DNA from: Propionibacteriaceae bacterium | GTDB lineage: Bacteria > Actinomycetota > Actinomycetes > Propionibacteriales > Propionibacteriaceae | DNA length: 33,771 bases | Direction of reading: 5' to 3' | Assembly: GCA_020846255.1 (NCBI GenBank) | Contig: JADLEH010000045.1 | Location: forward strand, 1 to 33,771 | Shown: positions 26,948 through 33,771 of the stretch, one piece after another | How positions within the stretch are numbered: position 1 is the stretch's first letter | Layout: the number at the start of each line of letters is the position of its first letter | Translations under genes and position numbers: made by a program | Notes under the pieces: generated by a model | Databases searched by the model: none | What the model was told of the DNA's origin: nothing | The model's input: the letters and a program-made list of their open reading frames with translations, nothing else

Positions 26948-28669
26948 TCAGGCCAGGCGCGCCGGGCACCAACCGCGAACACTGTTGAGGAAGGCAACCC
27001 CCTCGGCCAGCCCGAGATCGGTGACCGCGAGCCTCCGCTCCCGGAGCTGCCCGCCGGCGAGCAGCTCGGCCCGGAGGGTGCCCGGCAGCAGGCCCACAGC
27101 CGCAGGTGGGGTCCACCACTGCCCGTCGAGCTGCAGGGCGAGGTTCCCCAGGGTGCACTCGGTGAGGTCCCCTCCGGTGTGGCAGATCACGTCGAACACC
27201 CCGGGCCCGGCCAGGTCCCGAAGCCGCTGGTAGTGGGCGCGGTGGGTCGTCTTGTTCCGGATCACGGGGGCGAAACCGACCACGTCCAGCGGTTCTGGCG
27301 CCAGCCGCAGGGTGACCGGGGTCCCCTGGGCGGGCGCTGCCGTGACCGTCACCTCCGGCGGGCCCCCGCCGGCCAGCAGCCGGAGCCGGTGGCTGCCCGA
27401 GGGCGGGCAGGCAGCGGCCAGCGCCGCCGTCACCTCGGCCGGATCGAGCGGCAGCCCGAGCTCGGTGCAGCTGCCGGCGAGCCGGGCCAGGTGCGCCTCC
27501 AACAGGTGGATCCGGCCGTCCACCGCCAGCATGGTCTCCAGCGCCCGCAGCGGCAGCCCGCCGAGGAACCGTGCCTTCGCCAGCCACTCGGCCACCTCGG
27601 ACGCGGGCTCGGAGTCGGCGACGATGCCGCTCCCGACGCCACAGGTGAGGCTGTCGCCGTCGGCGACGACGGTGCGGATCGGCACGTTGAACGTTGCCCT
27701 GCCTCCGGGCCGGATCAAGCCGACAGCCCCGCAGTACCAGCCCCTGGCGTCCGCCTCGAGCGCGGCGATCACGGCCATCGCCGCCAGCTTCGGTGCCCCG
27801 GTCACAGAACCGCAGGGGAACAGCGCAGCGAACACCTCACCGAGTCCGGTGCCCGGCCGGGCGGTACCGGTGACCGTCGAGGTCAGCTGCCAGACGGTCG
27901 GCAGGCGGTGCAGCTCGAACAGCCGCTCGACGCTGATCGTCCCGGGGACGCAGATCCGGCCGAGGTCGTTGCGCAGCAGGTCGACGATCATCAGGTTCTC
28001 GGCCCGGTCCTTCGCACTGTTGCGAAGCTGCTCGGGCGGGGACTCCGCTGGGGCCGTGCCCTTCATCGGCTGGGTGACCAGCCGACCGTCCGGGGTCCGG
28101 TGGAAGAAGAGTTCCGGCGAGACGCTGGCGATCCCCGCCAGCTCGGAGAAGACGGCGTAGCCGCCGGGTTGCGCTGCTGCGATGGCGGCGAAGTACCCGA
28201 ACAGCTCGAAGGCGACCGGCCGCACCGCCCGCCAGCGGGACGTGAGGTTGGCCTGGTAGCAGTCGCCCGCTGCGATGTGCTCGCGCACCCGCTCGATCGC
28301 GGCAACGGGAGAGCTGCCGGCCGCCATCCCCTGGTCAGGTCGCCAGTCGAGTGCCACGTGCCGGCCGGTGTCGGCCGGCCACGCTTCGGGCTGGCCGGCA
28401 TAGACCTCGAAGTGGGCTGCCGGGGTGGCGTCCCGGATCGCCTGCTGGGCCGGGTCCCAGGCGCCGGCCGCGCCATAGCTGAGGCCGCCGACCACCCAGG
28501 CGCCGGCCAGCGCCGCCCGCTCGGCCGCAGCCACCACACCAGGCACCTCGGCCGGCCCACCAGCCCGCAGCACCTCGACCGGCGGCCTGGTGAACCGGCC
28601 GCGCAACCGCCGGGTCCGTTCCGGCGGTTCGGCGGGGACGTCGAAGGCCGCCCAGGTTCGTCCGGTCAC
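26948..28669 (-). CDS. pabBC: Fused PabB (aminodeoxychorismate synthase I) and PabC-like lyase
   Basis: 573 residues from GTG 28669, which overlaps the upstream stop as GTGA; the track frame from 29356 is a shadow before that. Residues about 110-370 are a chorismate-binding domain with TQPMKGT (Lys203, the PabB-type nucleophile that marks aminodeoxychorismate rather than anthranilate synthesis), AKDRAENLMIVDLLRNDLGR and PCGSVTGAPK. Residues about 372-573 are a class IV PLP domain with Lys473 (NKTTHR), and Glu504 and Asn509 in LTECTLGN, as in 4-amino-4-deoxychorismate lyase. The pair would make 4-aminobenzoate for folate from chorismate plus ammonia; the glutaminase PabA is not in this window. 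Third gene of the minus-strand operon. Confidence 0.92.
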   Translation of the reverse strand: MTGRTWAAFDVPAEPPERTRRLRGRFTRPPVEVLRAGGPAEVPGVVAAAERAALAGAWVVGGLSYGAAGAWDPAQQAIRDATPAAHFEVYAGQPEAWPADTGRHVALDWRPDQGMAAGSSPVAAIERVREHIAAGDCYQANLTSRWRAVRPVAFELFGYFAAIAAAQPGGYAVFSELAGIASVSPELFFHRTPDGRLVTQPMKGTAPAESPPEQLRNSAKDRAENLMIVDLLRNDLGRICVPGTISVERLFELHRLPTVWQLTSTVTGTARPGTGLGEVFAALFPCGSVTGAPKLAAMAVIAALEADARGWYCGAVGLIRPGGRATFNVPIRTVVADGDSLTCGVGSGIVADSEPASEVAEWLAKARFLGGLPLRALETMLAVDGRIHLLEAHLARLAGSCTELGLPLDPAEVTAALAAACPPSGSHRLRLLAGGGPPEVTVTAAPAQGTPVTLRLAPEPLDVVGFAPVIRNKTTHRAHYQRLRDLAGPGVFDVICHTGGDLTECTLGNLALQLDGQWWTPPAAVGLLPGTLRAELLAGGQLRERRLAVTDLGLAEGVAFLNSVRGWCPARLA

Positions 28670-29442
28670 CGGCCCCGGCCGACGAAGTGGTCCATGGTGT
28701 GGTTGATCCCGAAGAAGTCGACCAGCGCGTCGAATGGCCGCACCGGCAGTACCCGGAGCGCCGGTACCAGCCGGGCCAGCGGGGGCAGCACCAGCTGTTG
28801 CCGGCCGGACTGCACAGCGTCGAGGATCCGGGTGGCGACGTCGGCCTCGCGAAGGATCGGCAGCAGCCTGGGGAAGCGGGTCTGCACGCCGGCGAACATC
28901 CCGGTGTCGATGTAGTAGGGCGCCACCACAAGGGTGGACACCCCGGTCCGGCGGAGCTCCGCCCGCAGCGACTCGGTGAAACCGATCGCAGCCCACTTGC
29001 TCGCGGAGTAGTCGGTCTGCCGCGCAACGCCGACCAGGCCGGCAGCGCTGGCGATGGTGACGATCGTGCCGGTGTCCCGGGCGAGCATCCCGGGCAGGAA
29101 GGCCCGCGTGGTCCAGTACAGGCCGAGCACGTTCACCTCGAAGGTGCGCCGGATCTGGGCATCGGTGGCTTCCAGCAGCAGCCTGCCGGTGACCACGCCG
29201 GCGCTGTTGATCACGACGTCCACGTCGCCGGCCTCCGCAGCCGCCAGGTTGACAGCTGCCGTGTCGGTGACGTCGACCCGCTGGTGCGAAGCCGTGCCGC
29301 CGGCGGCAGCGATCAGCTCGCTGGTGTGCGCAGCTGCTGCCTCGTCCAGATCCCACACCACGACGCGCGACCCCCGCGCCGCGGCCTGCAGGCAGAGCCG
29401 GCGCCCCAGGCCGCTGCCGCCGCCGGTCACGAGGGTGGTCAC
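28666..29442 (-). CDS. Short-chain dehydrogenase/reductase
   Basis: 258 residues from GTG 29442, overlapping the previous stop as GTGA and itself overlapping pabBC by GTGA. NAD(P) loop TGGGSGLG (6-13), acidic VWDLD (Asp31) suggesting NAD preference, NSAG (79-82), Asn104, Ser132 and the catalytic Tyr145-x3-Lys149 (YSASK) are all in place. The C-terminal part (LLPILREADVATRILDAV, LPVRPFDALVDFFGINHTMDHF) is hydrophobic and resembles the retinol-dehydrogenase-like classical group, which often sits at membranes and acts on lipid alcohols or ketones. The order aldehyde dehydrogenase then SDR suggests linked alcohol/aldehyde oxidation. Substrate unknown. Confidence 0.9.
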   Translation of the reverse strand: MTTLVTGGGSGLGRRLCLQAAARGSRVVVWDLDEAAAAHTSELIAAAGGTASHQRVDVTDTAAVNLAAAEAGDVDVVINSAGVVTGRLLLEATDAQIRRTFEVNVLGLYWTTRAFLPGMLARDTGTIVTIASAAGLVGVARQTDYSASKWAAIGFTESLRAELRRTGVSTLVVAPYYIDTGMFAGVQTRFPRLLPILREADVATRILDAVQSGRQQLVLPPLARLVPALRVLPVRPFDALVDFFGINHTMDHFVGRGR

Positions 29443-30923
29443 CAGCTCACGCCGTTCAGCAGCCGGATCCCCAGCGTCATCGCCTTCGCGTAGCCCTCGT
29501 TCCCGACCTTCGCCGGCGGGGCGATCGGGTGCAGCCGCTGGACGGCGATCGTCTGCGGCTCGGTGTACTTCAGCAGGCCGTGACCGCCGTGGCGCCGACC
29601 GACCCCGGACTCGCCCATGCCGCCGATCGGTGCTGCGTGCGAACCCCAGGTGGCCGCGTAGCCCTCGTTCACGTTCACCGTCCCGGCGCGCACCCGCGCT
29701 GCGATCTCCGGCCCCCGCCGCGCCGACCAGACACTCGCGTTCAGCCCGTAGCGGCTGTCATTGGCCCGGGCCACCGCCTCATCGTCGGACTCGACCCGGT
29801 AGACGGCGAGCACCGGCCCGAAGGTCTCCTCCCGGCAGAGCAGCATCTCCTCGGTGATGTCGGTGAGCACCGTCGGCTCGTAGCAGTACGGGCCGAGGTC
29901 GGGGCGGGCCCGGCCGCCGGCCAGCACGGTCGCGCCCTTCGACACCGCGTCCATCACGTGGGCGGAGACGGTTGCGAGCTGCCTTGCCGAGGCCAGCGAA
30001 CCCACGTCGACCTTCCAGTCGTAGCCGACGCCGAGGCGCAGGCCGGAGACCTCGGCCAGCAGTTCGGTGAGGTACTCCTCGTAGACGGCACGGTGGACGT
30101 AGGCCCGCTCGATCCCGACGCAGACCTGGCCGGTGTTGGCGAAGGCGGCGCGAACCGTGCCGGCCGCGGCGGCTGCGATGTCGGCGTCGGCCAGCACCAG
30201 CAGCGGGTTCTTGCCGCCGAGCTCGCCGGAGAAGCCGATCAGCCGGTCGGCGCAGGCACTGGCCAGGAGGCGCCCGGTGGCCGTGGAGCCGGTGAACATC
30301 AGGAAGTCGACGCCGGCGACGAGTGCCGGGCCGAGGTCGGCGCCCGACCCGGGCAGCACCTGGAACAGCCCGTCCGGCAGTCCGGCCTCGGCGAGCAGTT
30401 CGGCGAGCAGCAGGGCGGTGAACGGGGTCTGGGAGTCGGGCTTGAGCACGACGGCGTTGCCGGCGAGCAGGGCCTGGGCCGAGTCGCTGGCCGGCAGGTT
30501 GAACGGGTAGTTCCACGGGTTGATGATGCCGACGACCCCGAGTGGACGGTTGTGCTCCACCGCCCGGGTGAGCACCGGGATGGCCCCCCGCCGTCGACGC
30601 GCACGAAGCTGGCCGGGTGCCTCTGCTGCGAAGACCCGGGCAGCGCGGCTGGCGTCCATCACCTCCTCGAAGGCGCTCAGGCGGGCCTTGCCGGTCTCGG
30701 ACTGGATGGTGTCGAGGATCCGGTCCCTGTGGTCGAGGACGAGGCGCGCCAGGCGCCGGAAGACGCGGGCCCGGACGGTCACCGGCACGTTCTGCCAGGC
30801 GGCCTGCGCCTGCCTCGCCCGGTCGATCGCAGCGGGCACCTGCTCGGGCGGCGTCACCGGCACCGTGCCGTACACACTGTCGTCGAAGGGACAACGAACC
30901 ACCAGGTGTCGGTTGGACGACAT
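29439..30923 (-). CDS. NAD(P)-dependent aldehyde dehydrogenase, succinate-semialdehyde dehydrogenase type
   Basis: 494 residues from ATG 30923, with a GGAGGC ribosome binding site 6 bases upstream. Catalytic Cys268 (GQVCVG), general base Glu234 (ELGGKNP), Asn138 (PWNYP), cofactor Lys161 (LKPDS) and the TGSTATGR loop (211-218) are all present. Overall pattern and the C-terminal tail ([20 protein letters not shown]) resemble actinobacterial GabD2 (Rv1731-like) enzymes that oxidise succinic semialdehyde to succinate, though medium-chain or other aldehydes are possible. First gene of a coupled operon with the SDR and pabBC. The upstream region is shared with the divergent purL. Confidence 0.9.
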   Translation of the reverse strand: MSSNRHLVVRCPFDDSVYGTVPVTPPEQVPAAIDRARQAQAAWQNVPVTVRARVFRRLARLVLDHRDRILDTIQSETGKARLSAFEEVMDASRAARVFAAEAPGQLRARRRRGAIPVLTRAVEHNRPLGVVGIINPWNYPFNLPASDSAQALLAGNAVVLKPDSQTPFTALLLAELLAEAGLPDGLFQVLPGSGADLGPALVAGVDFLMFTGSTATGRLLASACADRLIGFSGELGGKNPLLVLADADIAAAAAGTVRAAFANTGQVCVGIERAYVHRAVYEEYLTELLAEVSGLRLGVGYDWKVDVGSLASARQLATVSAHVMDAVSKGATVLAGGRARPDLGPYCYEPTVLTDITEEMLLCREETFGPVLAVYRVESDDEAVARANDSRYGLNASVWSARRGPEIAARVRAGTVNVNEGYAATWGSHAAPIGGMGESGVGRRHGGHGLLKYTEPQTIAVQRLHPIAPPAKVGNEGYAKAMTLGIRLLNGVSW

Positions 30924-30949
30924 TCTCGGCCTCCAGTCAGCTCGCTGTC

Positions 30950-30955
30950 AGGGTA
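30950..30955 (-). promoter_or_regulatory. -10 TACCCT of the aldehyde dehydrogenase operon
   Basis: On the minus strand TACCCT lies 26 bases before ATG 30923. It leaves a short leader of about 20 bases with a GGAGG site, so this unit is not leaderless. Confidence 0.4.
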
Positions 30956-30990
30956 CGCGGACGCAGCCCGGCCGGCAGCCCCCGCCACGG

Positions 30991-30996
30991 TAGATT
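30991..30996 (+). promoter_or_regulatory. -10 TAGATT, leaderless start of purL
   Basis: TAGATT lies 7 bases before GTG 31004, with no ribosome binding site. It sets the purL start against the 129-codon longer track ORF. Confidence 0.55.
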
Positions 30997-31003
30997 TGCC
31001 GCT

Positions 31004-33259
31004 GTGGCCGACACCGTGAGCAACGCCCTGCAGACCCCAGACGTGACCCAGCCCTGGTCGGAACTCGGCCTGAAGGGGGACGAGTACGACCGGATCCGCG
31101 AGATCCTTGGGCGCCGCCCGACCTCCTGCGAGCTGGCGATGTACTCAGTGATGTGGAGCGAGCACTGCTCCTACAAGTCCTCGAAGGTGCACCTGGCGAA
31201 GTTCGCAGAGGTCGGCAAGGACACCCCGCGCGGACCGCTGCTGGCCGGCATCGGCGAACAGGCCGGCGTCGTCGACGTCGGGAACGGCTGGGCGGTCACG
31301 TTCAAGATCGAGAGCCACAACCACCCGTCCTACGTCGAGCCGTACCAGGGCGCGGCCACCGGCGTCGGCGGCATCGTCCGCGACATCCTGGCCATGGGTG
31401 CCCGGCCGATCGGGGTGATGGACGCGCTGCGCTTCGGTGCGCTGGACGCCCCGGACACCGCGCGGGTGCTGCCCGGGATCGTCGCGGGAGTCGGCGGCTA
31501 CGGCAACTGCCTCGGCCTGCCGAACATCGGTGGCGAGGTCGTCTTCGACCCCACCTACTACGGCAACCCGCTGGTGAACGCGCTGTGCGTCGGCGTGCTC
31601 AGGCACGAGGACATGCACCTGGCGTTCGCCTCCGGCACCGGCAACCAGGTGATCCTCTACGGTGCGGCCACCGGCGGCGACGGCATCGGCGGGGCTTCGA
31701 TCCTGGCGTCGGAGACGTTCGAGGCGGACGGCCCGGCGAAGCGCCCGGCTGTGCAGGTCGGCGACCCGTTCATGGAGAAGCTGCTGATCGAGTGCACCCT
31801 CGAGCTCTTCGCCGCCGGGATCATCGTCGGCATCCAGGACCTGGGGGCTGCCGGCATCTCCTGCGCCACCTCGGAGCTGGCGAGCGCCGGTGACGGCGGG
31901 ATGCACGTCGACCTCGACCTGGTGCCGCTCCGGGACTCGACCCTCAGCCCGGAAGAGATCCTGATGAGCGAGTCGCAGGAGCGCATGATGGCCGTGGTCG
32001 AGCCGGGCGACGTCGCCGAGTTCATGCGGATCTGTGCCAAGTGGGACGTGCTGGCCACTGTGGTCGGTGAGGTGATCGAGGGCGACCGGCTGCTCATCGA
32101 CTGGCACGGCGAGCGCGTCGTCGACGTCGATCCGGCCACTGTCGCCCACGACGGTCCGGTCTACCACCGGCCGCTGGAACGGCCCTGGTGGATCGACGAC
32201 CTGAACGCCCGCACCGCCAACCACCTGCCAAGGGCCAGCGAGCCGGACGACCTGGCCGCGACCCTGCTGAAGCTGGTCGGGGCCCCCAACCAGGCCGACA
32301 AGTCCTGGGTGACCGACCAGTACGACCGGTACGTGCGGGGCAACTCGATCCTGGCCCAGCCGGAGGACTCGGGCATGCTTCGGATTGACGAGGAGACCGG
32401 CCTCGGCATCGCGCTGGCCACCGACTGCAACGCCCGGTTCGCGCTGCTGAACCCGTACCTGGGCGCCCAGCTGGCGCTCTGCGAGGCCTACCGCAACGTG
32501 GCCACCACCGGCGCCGAGCCGGTCGCGATCACCGACTGCCTGAACTTCGGCTCTCCTGAGGACCCGGAGGTGATGTGGCAGTTCAGCGAGGCCATCCTCG
32601 GCCTCGTGGACGCGTGCAAGGCACTGGGCACCCCGGTGACCGGTGGCAATGTGAGCTTCTACAACCAGACCGGTGGCGCGAACATCATGCCCACCCCGGT
32701 GATCGGCATGCTCGGCGTGATCGAGGACGTCGCCGACCGGATCCGGTCCGGCTTCACCACCACTGGCGACAACGTGTTCCTGGTCGGGGAGACCCGCGAG
32801 GACATGTCCGGCACGGCGTGGGCCGAGACCATCCACGGCCACCTCGGCGGGATGCCGCCGACGCCTGACTTCGACCATGAGCAGCGGCTCGCCCAGTTGC
32901 TGGTTGCCGCAGCCAAGGGCCACCTGCTGAGCTCGGCGCACGACCTGGCCGACGGCGGGCTCGCCCAGGCCCTGGTCGAGTCCTGCCTGCGCAACGACCG
33001 CTCGGTTGCGGTCACCCTCCCCGCCGGTGACGCCTGCGTGCAGCTGTTCTCCGAGACGCCGGGACGCGTGCTGGTCTCGCTGCCGAACGCGACCCTGGAC
33101 GACTTCGCCGAGCTGTGCGCCAGGCACCGCCTGCCACTCACCCGGCTGGGCGAGGTGACCAGCACCGGCTTCCTCGAGTTGCATGGCCACTTCGCGCTGC
33201 CCCTGGACGAGATCCGGCAGCGCTGGACGGCTCCCATCCCGGCGGCCATGCACGCCTGA
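31004..33259 (+). CDS. purL: FGAM synthase large subunit PurL
   Basis: 751 residues from GTG 31004, the small PurL form that works with separate PurS and PurQ. It turns FGAR into FGAM using ATP and the ammonia delivered from PurQ (step 4 of IMP synthesis). [16 protein letters not shown] carries the catalytic-region His, [28 protein letters not shown] binds metal and nucleotide, and [28 protein letters not shown]-type [11 protein letters not shown] and the second-half repeats [15 protein letters not shown]-like and [12 protein letters not shown] are intact. The N-terminal 129 codons of the track ORF are antisense to the aldehyde dehydrogenase and cross the promoter, so they are not part of the gene. 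Confidence 0.96.
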   Translation: MADTVSNALQTPDVTQPWSELGLKGDEYDRIREILGRRPTSCELAMYSVMWSEHCSYKSSKVHLAKFAEVGKDTPRGPLLAGIGEQAGVVDVGNGWAVTFKIESHNHPSYVEPYQGAATGVGGIVRDILAMGARPIGVMDALRFGALDAPDTARVLPGIVAGVGGYGNCLGLPNIGGEVVFDPTYYGNPLVNALCVGVLRHEDMHLAFASGTGNQVILYGAATGGDGIGGASILASETFEADGPAKRPAVQVGDPFMEKLLIECTLELFAAGIIVGIQDLGAAGISCATSELASAGDGGMHVDLDLVPLRDSTLSPEEILMSESQERMMAVVEPGDVAEFMRICAKWDVLATVVGEVIEGDRLLIDWHGERVVDVDPATVAHDGPVYHRPLERPWWIDDLNARTANHLPRASEPDDLAATLLKLVGAPNQADKSWVTDQYDRYVRGNSILAQPEDSGMLRIDEETGLGIALATDCNARFALLNPYLGAQLALCEAYRNVATTGAEPVAITDCLNFGSPEDPEVMWQFSEAILGLVDACKALGTPVTGGNVSFYNQTGGANIMPTPVIGMLGVIEDVADRIRSGFTTTGDNVFLVGETREDMSGTAWAETIHGHLGGMPPTPDFDHEQRLAQLLVAAAKGHLLSSAHDLADGGLAQALVESCLRNDRSVAVTLPAGDACVQLFSETPGRVLVSLPNATLDDFAELCARHRLPLTRLGEVTSTGFLELHGHFALPLDEIRQRWTAPIPAAMHA

Positions 33260-33309
33260 TCAGGGGAGATCCCGGGTGTCCTCGGGGTCCGCCGGCGAGG
33301 GTGCAGCAC

Positions 33310-33315
33310 TAGGGT
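33310..33315 (+). promoter_or_regulatory. -10 TAGGGT, leaderless start
   Basis: TAGGGT lies 7 bases before ATG 33323, with no ribosome binding site, in the 63-base gap after purL. Confidence 0.5.
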
Positions 33316-33322
33316 TGGCCAC

Positions 33323-33771
33323 ATGGAATCGTCCAGCAATCCCGAGAACACCACCAAGCTCCCCGAGGCGGAGACCGAGCCGGTAGAGGCCGAAGAGATC
33401 GTTGACCCGACCCCCGCCGAGGCGGGCGAGCCGGCACCCGAGCTGCTGATCGAAGCGGCCGAGCCCGAGGAGCAGGCAGCACCCGACCTGGCCGCCGTCG
33501 AGCCGGCGGCCCCGCCGGCACCGGCCGCGCCGAGCCTCGACCTGCCGAGCCTCGAGCTGCCGCACAACGGTGACTACACCGAGAACGTCGCCAGGGCGAG
33601 CTACGGCCAGCCCCTGCCCCAGCAGGCCCCGCCCGCTGCCGCCTACCAGACCCCCTACGCAGTGCCGGAGCCGCCGGCCCAGCCGCAGTACGGCCAGCCC
33701 CAGTACGACCAGCCCCAGTACGGGCAGCCCCAGTACGGCCAGCAGCAGCCCCAGTACGGCCAGCAGCAGCC
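33323..33771 (+). CDS. Acidic, Pro/Gln/Tyr-repeat protein, 5' part only
   Basis: Not in the ORF track because it runs off the window; 149 codons are visible. The ATG at 33323 follows a leaderless -10. Residues 1-80 are strongly acidic and Pro/Ala-rich (EPVEAEEIVDPTPAEAGEP), residues 81-120 are neutral, and from 122 a QPQYGQP/QQQPQYG repeat runs to the edge. Such N-terminal tails are common on actinobacterial membrane proteins of the DUF4190 type, in which two helices follow the repeats, but the diagnostic part lies outside the window. No signal peptide is visible so far. Confidence 0.75.
   Translation, partial: MESSSNPENTTKLPEAETEPVEAEEIVDPTPAEAGEPAPELLIEAAEPEEQAAPDLAAVEPAAPPAPAAPSLDLPSLELPHNGDYTENVARASYGQPLPQQAPPAAAYQTPYAVPEPPAQPQYGQPQYDQPQYGQPQYGQQQPQYGQQQ
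33686..33771 (+). repeat. In-frame 15/21-base tandem repeat encoding QYGQP
   Basis: Units of CAGTACGGCCAGCCC occur three times (with one Asp and one synonymous change), then two 21-base units with two added CAG codons; the last is cut by the window edge. Confidence 0.85.

Noticed and set aside
27179-28915. 578-residue plus-strand ORF, and 496-residue ORF at 29529-31019
   Set aside because: Antisense to pabBC and the aldehyde dehydrogenase respectively, with shadow composition and no motif.
30617-31003. 129-codon N-terminal extension of purL in the ORF track
   Set aside because: It is antisense to the aldehyde dehydrogenase, contains Arg/Pro/Ser-rich nonsense, and crosses the TAGATT promoter; PurL family length fits GTG 31004.
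31145-33253. 702-residue minus-strand ORF
   Set aside because: Exactly antisense to purL in the codon-complement frame; rich in His/Asp/Gln/Val as expected from such shadows.

Overview
The window is GC-rich (roughly 70%), gene-dense chromosomal DNA from an actinobacterium. Several points favour the order Propionibacteriales, probably Propionibacteriaceae: the order clpB, pyrE, SpoU-type methyltransferase, fba, purA, purD, purB, purC, purS, purQ, purL; the many GTGA/ATGA/TGATG stop-start overlaps; the HspR-type operator in front of clpB; and the many leaderless starts. This placement rests on gene order and sequence style only. I see no tRNA, rRNA, insertion sequence, prophage or CRISPR array, and no intergenic stretch over about 160 bases.

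Layout. (1) 1-323, minus strand: the 5' part of a secreted Ala/Ser/Thr/Pro-rich protein, running off the window edge. (2) 475-7721, plus: a tight six-gene operon with four GT87 (DUF2029) polyprenyl-phosphate-sugar glycosyltransferases, one DUF4185 (GH183-like) protein and a CtaA/COX15-like membrane protein that lacks most heme-ligand histidines. It looks like a machine for building and trimming a cell-envelope glycan, and is the best candidate here for an undescribed system. (3) 7738-10376: clpB behind a HAIR operator. (4) 10385-16568: an unknown membrane protein, a spermidine-synthase-like protein, pyrE, lemA, a dedA-sir2 pair, a SpoU-family RNA methyltransferase and a small membrane protein. 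(5) 16703-18619: class II aldolase with a strong terminator, then a SAM methyltransferase. (6) 18664-26036 and 31004-33259: purine synthesis genes purA, purD, purB, purC, purS, purQ and purL, with a three-transmembrane small protein after purA and an anchored endonuclease/exonuclease/phosphatase-family protein after purB. (7) 26029-30923, minus: an aldehyde dehydrogenase, short-chain dehydrogenase and PabB-PabC fusion operon, then a separately promoted BadF/GlcNAc-kinase-type ATPase. (8) 33323 to the edge: the start of an acidic protein with QPQYG repeats.

How the genes work together. PurD, PurS/PurQ/PurL, PurC and PurB cover steps 2, 4 and 7 to 8 of IMP synthesis (PurB also acts in AMP formation), and PurA commits IMP to AMP. 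PurF, PurM, PurE/PurK and PurH are not in the window. PyrE serves pyrimidine synthesis and PabBC serves folate, whose one-carbon units feed purine synthesis. ClpB is a heat-shock disaggregase.

A recurring regulatory theme is a TAnnnT hexamer placed 6-8 bases before an ATG or GTG with no Shine-Dalgarno sequence, seen at about a dozen genes on both strands. This is the architecture of leaderless transcripts. At 15384-15410 two such elements on opposite strands overlap in one GGTACC core, giving an apparent bidirectional promoter.
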